This document shows positions 38,901-50,574 of a stretch of 64,000 nucleotides of DNA, piece after piece. Origin of the DNA: Amblyornis subalaris (lineage: Eukaryota > Chordata > Aves > Passeriformes > Ptilonorhynchidae); assembly GCA_018881555.1 (NCBI GenBank), contig JACAXG010000007.1:4106643-4170642 (forward strand). The letters run 5' to 3'. The position numbers and the translations under genes are program-made. Within the stretch, counting starts at the first letter, position 1, and the number at the start of each line of letters is the position of its first letter. The notes beneath the pieces were generated by a model. It saw nothing but the letters and a program-made list of their open reading frames with translations, ran no database searches and had not been told where the DNA came from.

Positions 38901-41900
38901 ATCAAAGTCTTTATCAGAAATTCTCCTAACAACCCTATTAGTAACACATATGCAATCATCATCACGCTATATTTAATTGGGGCAGATACAAGAGTCATAG
39001 TTGTTTCCATGAGAGTTTCAAGCTAAATTAGATTTTTGATTGAGTTACTTGAGTGGCAAATCTCCATTAGTCAGTTATANACTACATGCTGTGTTATCAC
39101 TCTGAGAAAAGCAAAAACTCCTTTCAGCATTACTACAGCTCTCTATCAAACAGGTTTTTCTGGTATTAATTCACCGCATAATTTCTATTTGAATGTTCCC
39201 CCCATAAAAAACCCAAACCAATCAAACAAAAAAAATACCACAACTCAATAGCCTTNACTATTTAAAGTATTGTGGTGAATGCCACTCTTTTTAATAAACA
39301 GTTTGCTCTAGTATACTTCAACTACTACACAAATAAATAAATAAGTAAATATTNTTCTCTTAATACTTGCAACTAATCTATGTTAGTTTATAAGTAATAA
39401 TTCTGCTAAAATGAGGAGAAAGAAGATTGGATTACAAGTCTCTTTCCAAAAGAGCCAAATGTGTATATATGGAAAAGCATTAAAAAGATGAACTTTATAT
39501 TAAAGTAAGCAGTATCAGTACATTTACCATATAAATATACTCCTAAGTCCATTCTTTGGTGAATGGTTACACACTGAAAAAGATCCATATCAAGTTAATG
39601 AACTCTACTCCGCTGACTTACAGAAAAGAATATAAAATAGAAAAATCTACATATATTATTTCAAACTGCTTNTTAGATAGACTTATCTATAATATATATG
39701 TTAGGCACAAATTACATTAAAATAACATTTACCGAACTGCAAAGGAAAAGTTTCACAAGTTAGAAAATGGGAGGGAGGAATGAAAAAAAATCAAGGTTGG
39801 CTGAGCAACCTCAGCTCACCCCTTCTGCTTAGGGAGTATTTTGTGATCTTTATTTAAAGCATCTTATGACATAGCAAAGGCTGGAAGCCAATGCAGGAGA
39901 ACAGTGGTAGGAACAAGACATGGAGCAAGGATAGATCACTGACATTCCCCCTTAAGGTGGTACAAGCATGATGCCACAGTTCAGTCCTGAAGCCAGCTGA
40001 AAATACTGCTGCTTCGTCAAATCCCAGGCCTAGAAATCCGTCAGAGGAATTTGCGGTTTGCAATTCCCAAAGTACAACATAATTACATTCAATTTAATCT
40101 GCTTAATGTCATATGTGATTCATTGCCACTGTCGAGGTTGAATAAACCCCCAAACTCCCAGAATTGTGGTGGTAAATAAGTCCCTAAAAGGTGGGGGGGG
40201 TGCTTAGAAACACAAAGCAGAGGCTTCAAAGCCTTGAAAAATTTTTTGAGGGCTATGGTCACCAATTTCCTGAGAGGGAAAACTAATGGATCTGGGCAAA
40301 AGGACTTTAAATTGGCAATAAAGAATGAGGTGCTCAGTGAGCGGACAGGAAGAAACACACAAAAAAGCAGCCAGTACACAAGAAAATCAGCAAGAAAGAT
40401 GCATCAACAGAAAAAAGAATAGAGGGCACCAAGCTGGGATTCAGCAGGCAGGTAATTTAGAGTGTTTCTAGAAAGTGACAAGAAAGATAAAAGCAAAACT
40501 CAGCAAAATGAAATAATGAGAAATAATGAGAATCGTATGNGGCCACATGATATTCCTGTTCCAGCGAATTAAGATGTTCTGTTTGGGACAATAACAGAGA
40601 AACTCAGAAAATCTTACTGTGNGTTAACATTAAATAGTTGAAATGCTAGCAGAGGAAAGGCCATGAGACAGAGGAGTGATTACCACATATGTACACACAG
40701 GAAGCATCCCCATCCCCTACTTCAAGAGGGAGTCGAAGTAGGAAGGAAAATTATGGTTTTAAATCTCTGGGTGAAAAATCAAAGCAGAAATCTAAAGATT
40801 ATCAGCAAAACATACATGAGATGAAGTCCAGAAGGTAACAGCACACACTGAAATTAGTTGCAGAATCATTAAAAGCTATACTAATTGTAATACAGAAATT
40901 ATTTTAGAAATAATATACAGAGTAGAACCAGTTATTCTCATTCGTTCAGCAGACATGGTTCCTATACCCAGTGCACGGANCATCAGGATCCTGAAAAAGG
41001 AAAACTCAGGGAAAAATGCTTTTAAATGCTTTCCCTCTCCATTTGCAGACACTTTTCACCATTAAGCAGGACAATGTCACACTAGTCAGGTGTGACTTTA
41101 CAGCTAGAACCAAAACCCAAATGCTTGGGGTTTTTTTTCTTTTTAATTACTTTTAAGCACCAGAATTACATTAAAAGGAAGAAATCTCTTTTCACCACTA
41201 TTATCCTTACCCTCATGTTTGCTGAGAAGGTAGCTTGTGCCCATTCTCCACGGTTGCCCTGCAGAGAAGGGAAAAGTTCATCAGAGACCCAATAGGAATG
41301 TTAAATCACTTTCTTCTGAGGGAGTTTCCCCTCTATGAGACAGGTGAAAGAGTTTATGACTAATTTAATAATGAACATTAATCTGTAGAAAACAAAANTG
41401 TGTTAAAAGAAGCTTGCTGGGGGATCCAACATAGTGGTTAAAAAACAAAAGAAAGAACTAAAGAACCGAGATGAGGAAATCTTTATCTTTTTCTTTTGGC
41501 TTGGAGGTGTAAGGAATTCAAACAANGCAGCATCTCCAATGAAACCCATCAGGTCCCTTTCTGGATTTTCAATTGCCACTTGGATTCTGGACACAGTAAA
41601 TGTAGACACACAGCTCTGAGGTTTGGATTCCTTTCCGGAAACAGATGCCTGAAAATAATCCATTTCAGTGCTTACTTCTTAAATACCACAATTCTACAGT
41701 TTTCTTAATTCTATCCCAGCTGTGTCTTCAGCTGCTGGCNGCTTTAATGAGATAGGCATGCATTCAGTGGAAGTCTCAAGGTAATGGAGAAGCTTCAGAG
41801 GGCAAGAAAAAAATTCTAAAAATGTTTTTTTAAAAGACTCAGAATATGTAAATCCACCAAACTTTCACCAAAATTACTGGAATTAAGTGAGGCAGCATCT

Positions 41901-41904
41901 AGAT
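35991..41904. other. Non-coding DNA
   Basis: AT-rich with an (AAAT)n run near 39331-39350 and an AACA-type run near 37512-37525. No open frame above 114 codons and no recognised repeat family. Confidence 0.5.
39331..39350. repeat. Short (AAAT)n microsatellite
   Basis: Four to five AAAT-type units with one AGT interruption. Confidence 0.7.
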
Positions 41905-41955
41905 GAATAGAATAGCATAGCAAAGCATAAACTAGAATAGAATGGAACAGAATAG
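41905..41955 (-). repeat. Degenerate (GAATA)n tail at the 3' end of a CR1
   Basis: Repeated 'gaata' and 'agaata' words (tgaatagaatagcatag, actagaatagaatgg) abut the 3' end of the minus-strand CR1 that follows. They probably represent its expanded terminal repeat tail. Confidence 0.6.
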
Positions 41956-42375
41956 ACCAGACCTCCTTTCAGTTAGGAGGGGGCAAAATCAATCATCCAG
42001 TCTAACTGCCTGACCCAAAGTTATTACGGGCATTTTTCAAATTCCTCTTAAACACCACCAGGCNTGGGGCATTGACCACCTCCCTAGGGNGCCTATTCCA
42101 GTGTCTGACCACCCTCTCAGTAAGGAAATGCTTCCTAATGTCAGGGGTAAACCTCCACTGGCACAGTTCTGAACTGCNCCCATGGGTCCTATCACTGGAG
42201 AGCAGGGAGCCCAGCACCTCATAATCCAATGCTCCAATCTATCCAAGATCCCTCTGCAAGGNCTCCCNTCTCTCANGAGAGTCAACAGCACCTCCTCCCA
42301 CTTTGTTACGGTCAGCAAACTTGCTAAAGGTGCATTCCACTGCTGCATCCAGATCATTGATAAATACATATGTAT
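41951..42375 (-). mobile_element. CR1 LINE, minus strand, 3' segment of an interrupted copy
   Basis: The plus strand matches the reverse complement of a CR1. In order: 'catccagtctaactgcctgac', 'ttcaaattcctcttaaacacc', 'ggggcattgaccacctccc', 'attccagtgtctgaccaccc', 'aggaaatgcttcctaatgtc', 'cctatcactggagagcaggg', 'ccctctgcaagg', 'gagagtcaacagc', 'cagcaaacttgctaaagg', 'catccagatcattgataaa'. Comparison with the usual CR1 order suggests an internal deletion around 42205-42235. The element is then interrupted by a plus-strand CR1 and resumes after it. Confidence 0.9.
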
Positions 42376-42613
42376 GGAAGAAATTCTTTACAATATACAG
42401 AAGAAATTCTTCACTGTAAGGGTAGTGAAGCACTGGAACAGGTTGCCCAGAGAAGCTGTGGATGTGCCCTGGAAGTGTTCAAGGCCAGGTTGGATGGTGC
42501 ATTGAGCAACCTGGTCTAGTGGGAGGTGTCCCTGCCCATGTCAGGAGGGTTGGAACCAGGTGATATTTAAGGTCCCTTCCAATCCAATCCATTCGATTAT
42601 CTTATGATTCTAT
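42376..42613 (+). mobile_element. CR1 LINE, plus strand, nested inside a minus-strand CR1
   Basis: About 235 bp of CR1 3' UTR: 'aagaaattcttcactgtaag', 'gtgaagcactggaacagg', 'ttgcccagagaagctgtgg', 'ctggaagtgttcaaggcc', 'gagcaacctggtctagtg', 'ggaggtgtccctgccc', and the tail 'cccttccaatccaatcc' then 'cttatgattctat'. Its 5' edge carries a small local duplication of the 'aagaaattctt' word (about 42378 and 42400). It sits exactly where the minus-strand CR1 breaks off. Confidence 0.9.
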
Positions 42614-42617
42614 TTTT

Positions 42618-42900
42618 AAAAGGACTTGCCCTAGAACTGAACACAGAGGAGCACNGCTGGTCACCAGTCAGGTGTAGCCCATTCACTACAAGACNTTGAG
42701 TTCTGTCCTTCAGCAACTTCTCCACCCAGCACACCATGAACGTGCTCATCCCACAGTGGCACAACTTATCCAGACGATGTTGTGAGGACTAACATCATAA
42801 ACCTTATTAAATCCCGAAAAAATACACCCACCACCTTCCCTTCANGCACTGGGTGGGAACTGGTACCCAGCAGTATCAGTACGGAATTGTTGAGGTAGTC
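42618..42900 (-). mobile_element. CR1 LINE, minus strand, 5' segment of the interrupted copy
   Basis: The reverse-complement CR1 order resumes: 'aggacttgccctagaactga', then a 'cattcactacaagac' word, 'cttctccacccagcacacc', 'cataaaccttattaaatccc', and 'tacacccaccaccttccc'. These are the blocks expected immediately beyond 'gatcattgataaa' in this CR1 subfamily, so the two segments are one insertion. The 5' end fades near 42900. Confidence 0.75.
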
Positions 42901-45213
42901 AGGACAGAAGTACCACTACAACACATGCTGCTGAGAAATAGCAAGTGATTTGATTTTTGGATGTATTTTAATGTGTTCCTCAGTCAAAAATATTCTTTAT
43001 CTCATATATAACTACAGAGATTTCATGAAGACGGTCTTATGAAAAATACATTCTAGGAAAAGAAAGAATCTTTAAATAGANAGTGGTTGTATCAAAAATA
43101 TAGTATCATCTATCATATCAAAACACTGCTGACACAGATCTGTAGATCAAATAACATCTACTGGCACAGCAAACCAAACATCTGCTTCCAAACCAGAGAG
43201 GCGCTTTGACCGATGCCATACTGATTGGAAATTTACTGTAAGTTTCCAGGAAAATTTNTACTGCAAGAGAAAGCATGGCAAGAAAAAGGAATAAGCATAT
43301 CAAAGACTATTTTTGGAAGCACATGTTGTCTTGAAGGCTAAAGTTTTATATCGCTCCTATAAGATATCAGAGTTAATCAGCTTAAAAAAAAAAAAAACAA
43401 AAAAAAAAAAAAACAAAGCTTTTGGCATTTTAAAGTTCCAGCAAGTATCTATATCAATGCCACATTTTCATGTTTGAATAAAGAGATACCCAGAAGAAGG
43501 GCATTTTTGTGGAAATAAGTCAATTTTGGTTTTATTTCCCTCTCTCCCATCTCAAGTTTTTGAGAATTTACTTAGTTTAGAAGCTGAGGGCCACAGACAC
43601 TGAATCCACAACATATTTTTAGTGATGCTTTGGNGTAGCAGGTGTCACTTCTCTGCATCTGCAATTGATATAAGCAGATCCTTGCAGCTGAATTTATGGT
43701 TCAAGTATGTTTTGAAATAGAAAGGAATTCTTCAAATTGATTTGTACAGTCCTGCCACCTGGAATATTTGTAGGTGAAACTAGCTACCAACAGCCTGCAA
43801 ATACTTCCTGATGTCATAAAATCTGCCCTTCCTAAAGGCAAGATTCTCTTGAAGGATCAAATTTTTATCTTGTTTTGTTCCCAAATCCACACAACTTCTT
43901 CATACAGCTAGAATATCTTCCATGTACAANCATTTCTGTCTAGAAATTCATCTTTATTCCCCCAAAATTTATATTTATTCTAAGCTACAAAGCTTTTCTA
44001 AAAACATCTAAGATTTCCTTGGCTCTGTTTGCATTGTGCTCACTTTTCTCTGAAAACAGANGTATTCTTAATTTTCAAGTTAATAGCATCAATTAATAGT
44101 TTTGAATTAGACCTCATTTTTGTGACAGAATTCTACTTTAAAGTGCCCCTGCACAGTGACCTGGTCACAGCCCTATGTGAATTCAGAAAGGGCTATGACC
44201 TCTTGCAGTTGTCCCTTAATTGCACGTTTTAGGAGACACCAATGAGTCAATAGGTCTCATTTCAGACTGCACAAAACACCAGAGAGTTGATTTTTACTCC
44301 TATATCAATGGCACTTCAGCATATGAAACATTTTCATAAACATGCAGTTTATGATACCCCATCAAACTGACTGTGAAAAATGTTACTGTGTGCTACCTCT
44401 CGTGTGCCATGTCTGTTTAGAACAACGGAGGGACTGTATGCATTTNTGCTAGATGATCCTCAGCAAAGTCATTATTTAGAGCAGATCAATAATGTTCTCC
44501 CTGCTTAGGAGTCACACTCTGATAATACTTCTGATAAAATAAGAGAAATAGATGAGCTGCAGGTTGTTCCACCAGATGTANGGCTCTATCTCTACAAGCA
44601 TTTTGACCAAAATCCAAGCATTGGCAGACTGCATTTCATATGTTCCTACTCTATCAGATCTCCTTATTGCTGTCTATTTTCTTGCATATTTATTAGGCTA
44701 AGTTTTCTCAAGAACAGACTGTAGTAGAGCAGAATTCTTTGCATACTGTTTTTTTAAAATCCCTCCAATGGGGAGAGTCACACACCAGAAGCCTTAAAAT
44801 TGCTGAAAATGATCTTACACAAATCAATCTAAGGTGTAGCTAGCTTTTCTGGAGCAATAATGTCTGCAGAAGTTCAGCAACTTACCTGGATAGCTCTATA
44901 TATTTTTATTTTTATATTTTTTGCTGCATCTATAGACAGTCAATTATTTTTTCTCCTTATCAGGCCTGAAGTTCTGCTACCTAATACATCATGTCCTCCT
45001 GCATCTTTTTCATGGAGCTGCAGATCTCATAATGTTTCTTGACTCATAGGATTTTCATTTTGCTTTGGTGGCAGTTTTTTGCACAGAACTTGCCTATTTG
45101 AATTGGGATGCATTTTCTGGCTTGTGGAGCTCTGGTGTTGTCATGTGGTTTTATAAAAATGGTAGCCTCGCAGTTCCTAGACACCCTTATATAAGTATTC
45201 TCATATCTATTTT
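42901..45213. other. Non-coding DNA with an A-rich run
   Basis: A run of 14 A, C, 15 A, C and more A lies at about 43384-43416. Nothing else is recognisable. Confidence 0.5.
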
Positions 45214-45970
45214 CTTAATGACCTATCACCATTTTTTAGATGTATAAATATGCAGAGAGCATAAGTAAACATTGAACTCAATGAGACTTTCTTGTAATGC
45301 ATTTTTTTCATCAAGGTTTCTACCTAATCTGTTGCATTTCTTTAATCTGGACTGAGGACATGACTAGCTACAGTGACTAATATTTTGGTTTACACTGCCT
45401 TTTTTCACCAGGAAGATGCGTAAGAAAGAAGCATTCTAGCATATTTAATAACTCTTATTTAAAGCTTTTTGGTTTTCTACTCTTTTTTGACCATGGCACT
45501 ATTAATCCAAAGGTTAGGTGTACTTGTTAGTGTTAAGCATTAAGTCCAAATCACAAATTTATGCTTGATATTTTTAAAAGGGTAGCAATAAGAATTATTT
45601 GACGACTACCACAGACTTTAAAAGAAGCTGAAGAATATAAAAAAAAAATGTGTTAGCATAAAATTAACTTGATGCTTATTAGGAAAAAGTTAAATTGACA
45701 GTAGTAAAAAAGGGACTTCCTTTCTTCTGGTACACATCCTTTGTTCATCCTGCTATTTCTACCTGCAGATTTAGTTTCAAGCTATTCTTCTAAGCAACCA
45801 GAAAAAAAAAAAAAAAAAAGGATTTTTAACCTCTGATGAACCGAATTTTTGCATTTATTTTCAATCTTTTGAGGAAAACCTTGAAACCAGCTAAAGAGCT
45901 CATTGAGTTCAATGTTTCCACATGCTCTCTGTATATTTATGCATACAAGAAATGGTGATAGGTTATTAAC
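45214..45970. mobile_element. Inverted-repeat element, candidate fossil DNA transposon
   Basis: The segment 45214-45285 and the reverse complement of 45899-45970 align without gaps over 72 bases with 10 mismatches (62 of 72 identical). Similarity fades within a few bases on both the outer and inner sides. TTAA lies at the outer edge of each arm (45215-45218 and 45966-45969). The arms then continue as TGACCTATCACC and TAACCTATCACC. A spacer of about 610 bp separates them and contains an A18 run. TTAA is the target-site duplication of piggyBac-type transposons, but the terminal bases do not resemble the usual piggyBac CCC start. It is also a common tetramer in AT-rich DNA. The alternative is two opposite copies of one short repeat. 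No transposase frame is seen, so if it is a transposon it is non-autonomous. Confidence 0.55.
45802..45819. repeat. A18 homopolymer
   Basis: Eighteen consecutive A bases inside the spacer of the inverted-repeat element. Confidence 0.9.
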
Positions 45971-48900
45971 AAGAACTAGTCTTTGAGGCAACTGTTAAGC
46001 CAAACTGTCCTGCAATTCACTTTGCTTGGATACCATCAGCTTTCACCTCCCTCTTTCTTTATGCTGGGAGTTGTACGGTACATTACTCACTAAATTATTT
46101 CATTACATAATAACAGCAATTTAAAATCTTTAAAAAAATCAATTGATAAATATGTTTCTCTTTCTTACTTTCTCACAATAGATCTGAAAGTTAAATATTT
46201 TATTTCAATTTCCTCTGCAGAGAAATTCCATAAGAATTGGGTTGATCTTTTTGGCACTGAACAATATTTTTTTTTTTTTTTTTTGAGATACAGTTCACAT
46301 ATATATTCAGCCCACTGCAACTTAATTTTTCCTTAGAGACTTTGAATTTATAAATAAGAAATTGGCAGTCAAATGTCTTGATGCAACAGTTTAGAACAAG
46401 ATAAAGATTTATCCCAGAGAGGAGAGCTAGCAACTCCTCCTTCTTATATAATCCTACATGCACTCTCTGTAAGACAACAAGGGAGCACAGAGGTCCTGTC
46501 TCACCAGTAAAAAAAACCACCATTTGTCCAAAGGCAGTTTTCAGACAGACTTTCTGCCTATCAAGCTGTAAAACTACTTCACAGGCTCAAATTCTATTTT
46601 CAGGTGGGCCAAGGAACTTGTGACCGTAAAATAGCAACAAACATTAATGAGCAAGTGATGCACAAGCTCAGTTCATGGTGAACAGCGGTGTTTGCAAAAG
46701 TGGGAACGAGGGGAACTGCAGTAATTCATCTGTTCATCCATGCCCCCTGCTCCTGCTTTTGACTCTGAGATGAAACACCTTGACTGAGAGTTGTGCTATG
46801 AAGTTTCCACGAAAAACAAAAAGGCTCAGAAAAGGGATTGTCTTGCATCATCTGACTACTATCCCATCATCCTGCTGCTCCAGACACTGCTTGGCTATAC
46901 TGCAATCAGTGAAGTAGAAGACTCATGGATCTACAGTTGAGAAAGCTTTATTATTACTGTGTAATGGGTGGCAGTGAGGGCCATGGGATAGATGACTCAC
47001 TAATCTCTTAACGAAAGATTAATGTCGCAACCACAACCACGAGCCATATATTTTGAGTGATTTATTAGCAGTGTGAAAAATGACAGCAATTGACTAATTA
47101 AAATGAGAAGTACAATCCTGAAAGTGCTCCAGTAGTTGCCATTAACATATATCTGGCATAAAATCACTGGCAGCCACAGACAATACACGGAGCGAGCACA
47201 TAAGGACATAGCCATGTGNGGAAAATGGACAACGTTCTCACCTCCACACAGGCATTGGGGTGGAAGCTCAACTTTCTAAGTTGAGCATAAAATATGCCTC
47301 TGATCAAGGGTTGTAGTATAGAAAACCTCCTCAAATAGCACTATTAGTGTGCCTTTGCTCAGTTCTCCTCCAAACTGAGGACAAAGTAATATGAGGTGAT
47401 GATAACTTGTGAAGTTTGGCTTCACTTCATAACAAACCTGTTCACAAGCTGCCTTATTACAATGTATTACAACAAAGGTATTATCTCAGTGATTTGACTC
47501 AGAGCACTTAAGTAGATANTAATTTCTTTGTGACAGAATCTCACCTACCCTAATGTAGAGGTTAACTCCAGGAACCATAGCATAAAGAACCCTGCCATTA
47601 ACCATAAAGATTACAAGCCGCAGATCAAGCTATGCCCTGGAAGGAACCGCAAACACCTTTAGAGTCAGTTCTGTTTCAGTCAAAGGACAGAGAAACAGGA
47701 ACCACCAGATGAAAATGTGGAAAAGCTATGTCAATCCATATGCCACAAACTTCAAATCACGCAGAAGACTTATTGTTACCAAAATTGTTGAAATGCTTCA
47801 AATTCTGTCACCAAAAATTTGTTTCATCACAGGCTTACCTGCATAAGGAATGACTGGGTTTAGGATGTTCCTTGAATTGCATGGACCTGCAACCCACCTN
47901 TAAGTATTCAGCATAGGTATATCAATAGAGGTTCATAAAACTCAGGCCTAAAATAGCAATGCTGATAAGAAAAAAATATATGGTTTTTTTTTTAATTATG
48001 TTTCCCTTTATAAATAGAGTCTGTGAAGGCATATATTTGTCCTTCATAAATAATTTCGGAGACTGAAACATGAGGAGGAAGAAATACTTCTGAAATCAGA
48101 AAAAATCACCTTAGGGGGNAAAAAATAAATATGGAGATAATTGCCTACCAGAGGAATGTCTTTAACTTCTGCAGCAGTGAAGTTCCTCAACAGTATGGAA
48201 TAACATTCAGAGGATCTTTGATCTGTTTATGAAAAGGATGGGGTGATGTTGCTGAGAGCAGAACAGAGAGCTTGATGACACCTAGCAGGTCTCTCCAGCT
48301 GGTGTTAAAATAAACCAACATAAAAAAAAAATTATACAGATTACTCTTTTAAAAGGACCNCAAGGATAATAACACGTAAAACAAATTGTTCATGAGTTTG
48401 CACAATAAAATATTGTGCAGAGAGGTAGTTTAAGTACTGTATAATTCATGCCGAGCTGGNAGTTTCATTATGAAATCTCTGCGCTCAGCTTTAGAATGAA
48501 AACCTTCAGCACATTTTGGGTCAGACACAAAACTCTTGGGTNTTTCCACTTCTTGAAACACCGACTCCTGCTCTTTTCAGGATATGCAGGTACCATATTT
48601 TCCACAATTCGGNTTGGTTTATGTTCACATCATCAAATAATTCTCCTTCAGATAAAATTTTGTCACTGTTTANGTTACTCACAATGAAGTATCTTCATCT
48701 GCTTCATCTGGGAAGCACTGAATCCATACTGATGTCCAGTAAAATTGCTGGATGTGGCTGCCACATTGATACCTCTTCACACTGACNAAATTATTTCAGT
48801 AATCTACAGAATAGTTGCAAACAGTAGGTCCTTTGAAAACGATCTGAAAGAAATGTGCATTTATTTAGTTGGGTCTTTTCACAGTGCATTAACTCACAGG

Positions 48901-50510
48901 GGTTGTTGAGGGTGTGATGTTTAAAAATAAAAGTAGCTGTATATATATATATCAAGTGTTGACTAATCATTAACACCTTCTCAGCCCAAAGTTTATGCCA
49001 ACAGTAAACTGGGATCATAATCATGTGCTCAAACACATCATAACATATTACCTGTGTCAGCAGAATCTAAGGAACTAATAAAGTAACTAAAAGTGGTCAC
49101 GTTCTCTTTCATTAGCACAAAAATACTGTCTACTACTGAATTTTCTGCTATGCATTTTCTCCTCTTCTTGTCCTTCTCAGTCTCAGAAAAAAAATTCACA
49201 AAAACCTAATTTCTGGACTGAAAATTCCTTTCTTCTTTGAACTTCTCAAATTTGTCCATGAACCATGAGTTCAGAATTGGATGTTAAATATCAGCCAATT
49301 GCTTAGAACAAAATGTTGCTTAAATAACAACAAGGTGTCATTCAGAAACATTTCAATACCTTTCAGTATAGCAGAAGTTCAACTTATTTAAGTTAAAAGT
49401 GGATTTTTTTGAATGGCTAAAAATGATGATCACCATCATTCACCAACGCCTGAAAAGTGCAATTCTTGTTCCTTTGGAGAATTCATAGCTTCTTGTTGTC
49501 AATGAAGCCTAAGTTTCATTAAAGAGTGGTCTTAGTTTTTAGGTATTTTTAAAAATAGCCCCCACAATATTTGCATTATTCTTCAGAATAGTTCCTACTT
49601 AACTGAGTTGTCTCACATTCAGGCCCTTTGGCCCCCATTTGGTAATATTTTAAAGCAAATATGTATTGAAGGAAAGGTTCAAAAAGTCATTTCCTTGGTA
49701 ACATAATTTCTAATGATTCCTTTCATATAATCACGCATATCTTTATAAATATATTCTGAGCAATAAACCATGATTGAAATTAAGTAAAATACACTCTTAA
49801 GGTTGATTTAATCTCTTTTACTGAATAACCATTAAAAATAACATTCTCTCCCAGGATGCTCAAGTCAAAATGACAAACATGATAATAAACANTCAGTAAT
49901 AAAAATAAATTAAAAATCAAAGCTTTATGATATATTTTCCTATCAAAACGAAAGTGGCAAATTGAAAACAATAATGATGCTCATCCACAGTTACAGTTCC
50001 AACAGAACATTTCAGAGTTTGATTTGCAATTAGTAGCAGCTTGAAAATGAGCCGTAATTTTACATTTTAAACTGCTACTGCTCAATCCATCAAGTATTAA
50101 AATCNTGATGTTGATGGATGGCATTTTTTCATGCTGTTTCTCTTGATGAGGCTTCACTGAAACTGAAGCAACAATATTCACCACGTTATGAGGTTGCACA
50201 CCTCCTCCATGCCCAGTNCAGTTGCTGCCACTGTGTTCATACGCAGCAGGTATTCGGTGGTTTGAGAAATTTTAGTGTCTTCACCAGGGCACGAGTACAG
50301 AATGCACACTCTGGTGGCTTTCAAACTTGTATTGGTCCAGGTTTCAAGTACCTGGAACAAGTGGGCTGAATACAACCACAGACTGCAATAATCAGTTTTC
50401 CTGCTGCCCTGCTATTTCCTAAGAAACTGCAGTNACTGAGCGATACCACTGGGTTTTCTTATGGAACTTCCACCACCAAAAAAGGGCTCAGGGACTAAAA
50501 TCCATTGGAG
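45971..50510. other. Non-coding DNA
   Basis: AT-rich, with a T18 run at 46267-46284, a short (TA)n run near 48940 and a small AATGATG/CATCATT hairpin at 49422-49440. No gene is recognised. Confidence 0.5.
46975..47165. promoter_or_regulatory. Candidate conserved non-coding element
   Basis: A repeat-free stretch rich in homeodomain-type words (AGATTAATG, GACTAATTAAAATG), with a TGACAG TALE-type word next to a CAATTGA word and an ACCACAACCAC RUNX-like word. The density of such motifs in non-repetitive DNA resembles developmental enhancers. This is judged from sequence texture only. Confidence 0.25.
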
Positions 50511-50574
50511 TTTGTATCCCTCGTGCAAGGGATACAAAGACTGAAGGTATCAGACCCAGTAGTGTACTGGGTCT
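50511..50574. repeat. Twin perfect hairpins
   Basis: Hairpin 1 has 11-bp exact arms (TTTGTATCCCT and AGGGATACAAA) with a 6-base loop, at 50511-50538. Hairpin 2 has 10-bp exact arms (AGACCCAGTA and TACTGGGTCT) with a 3-base loop, at 50552-50574. Only 13 bases separate them. No coding frame or recognised repeat covers them. On either strand, a transcript would fold as two consecutive stem-loops. The stems are too short for a microRNA precursor. Confidence 0.9.

Noticed and set aside
42182..42505. 107-codon plus-strand open frame
   Set aside because: It crosses the junction of two opposite CR1 copies and contains several Ns.
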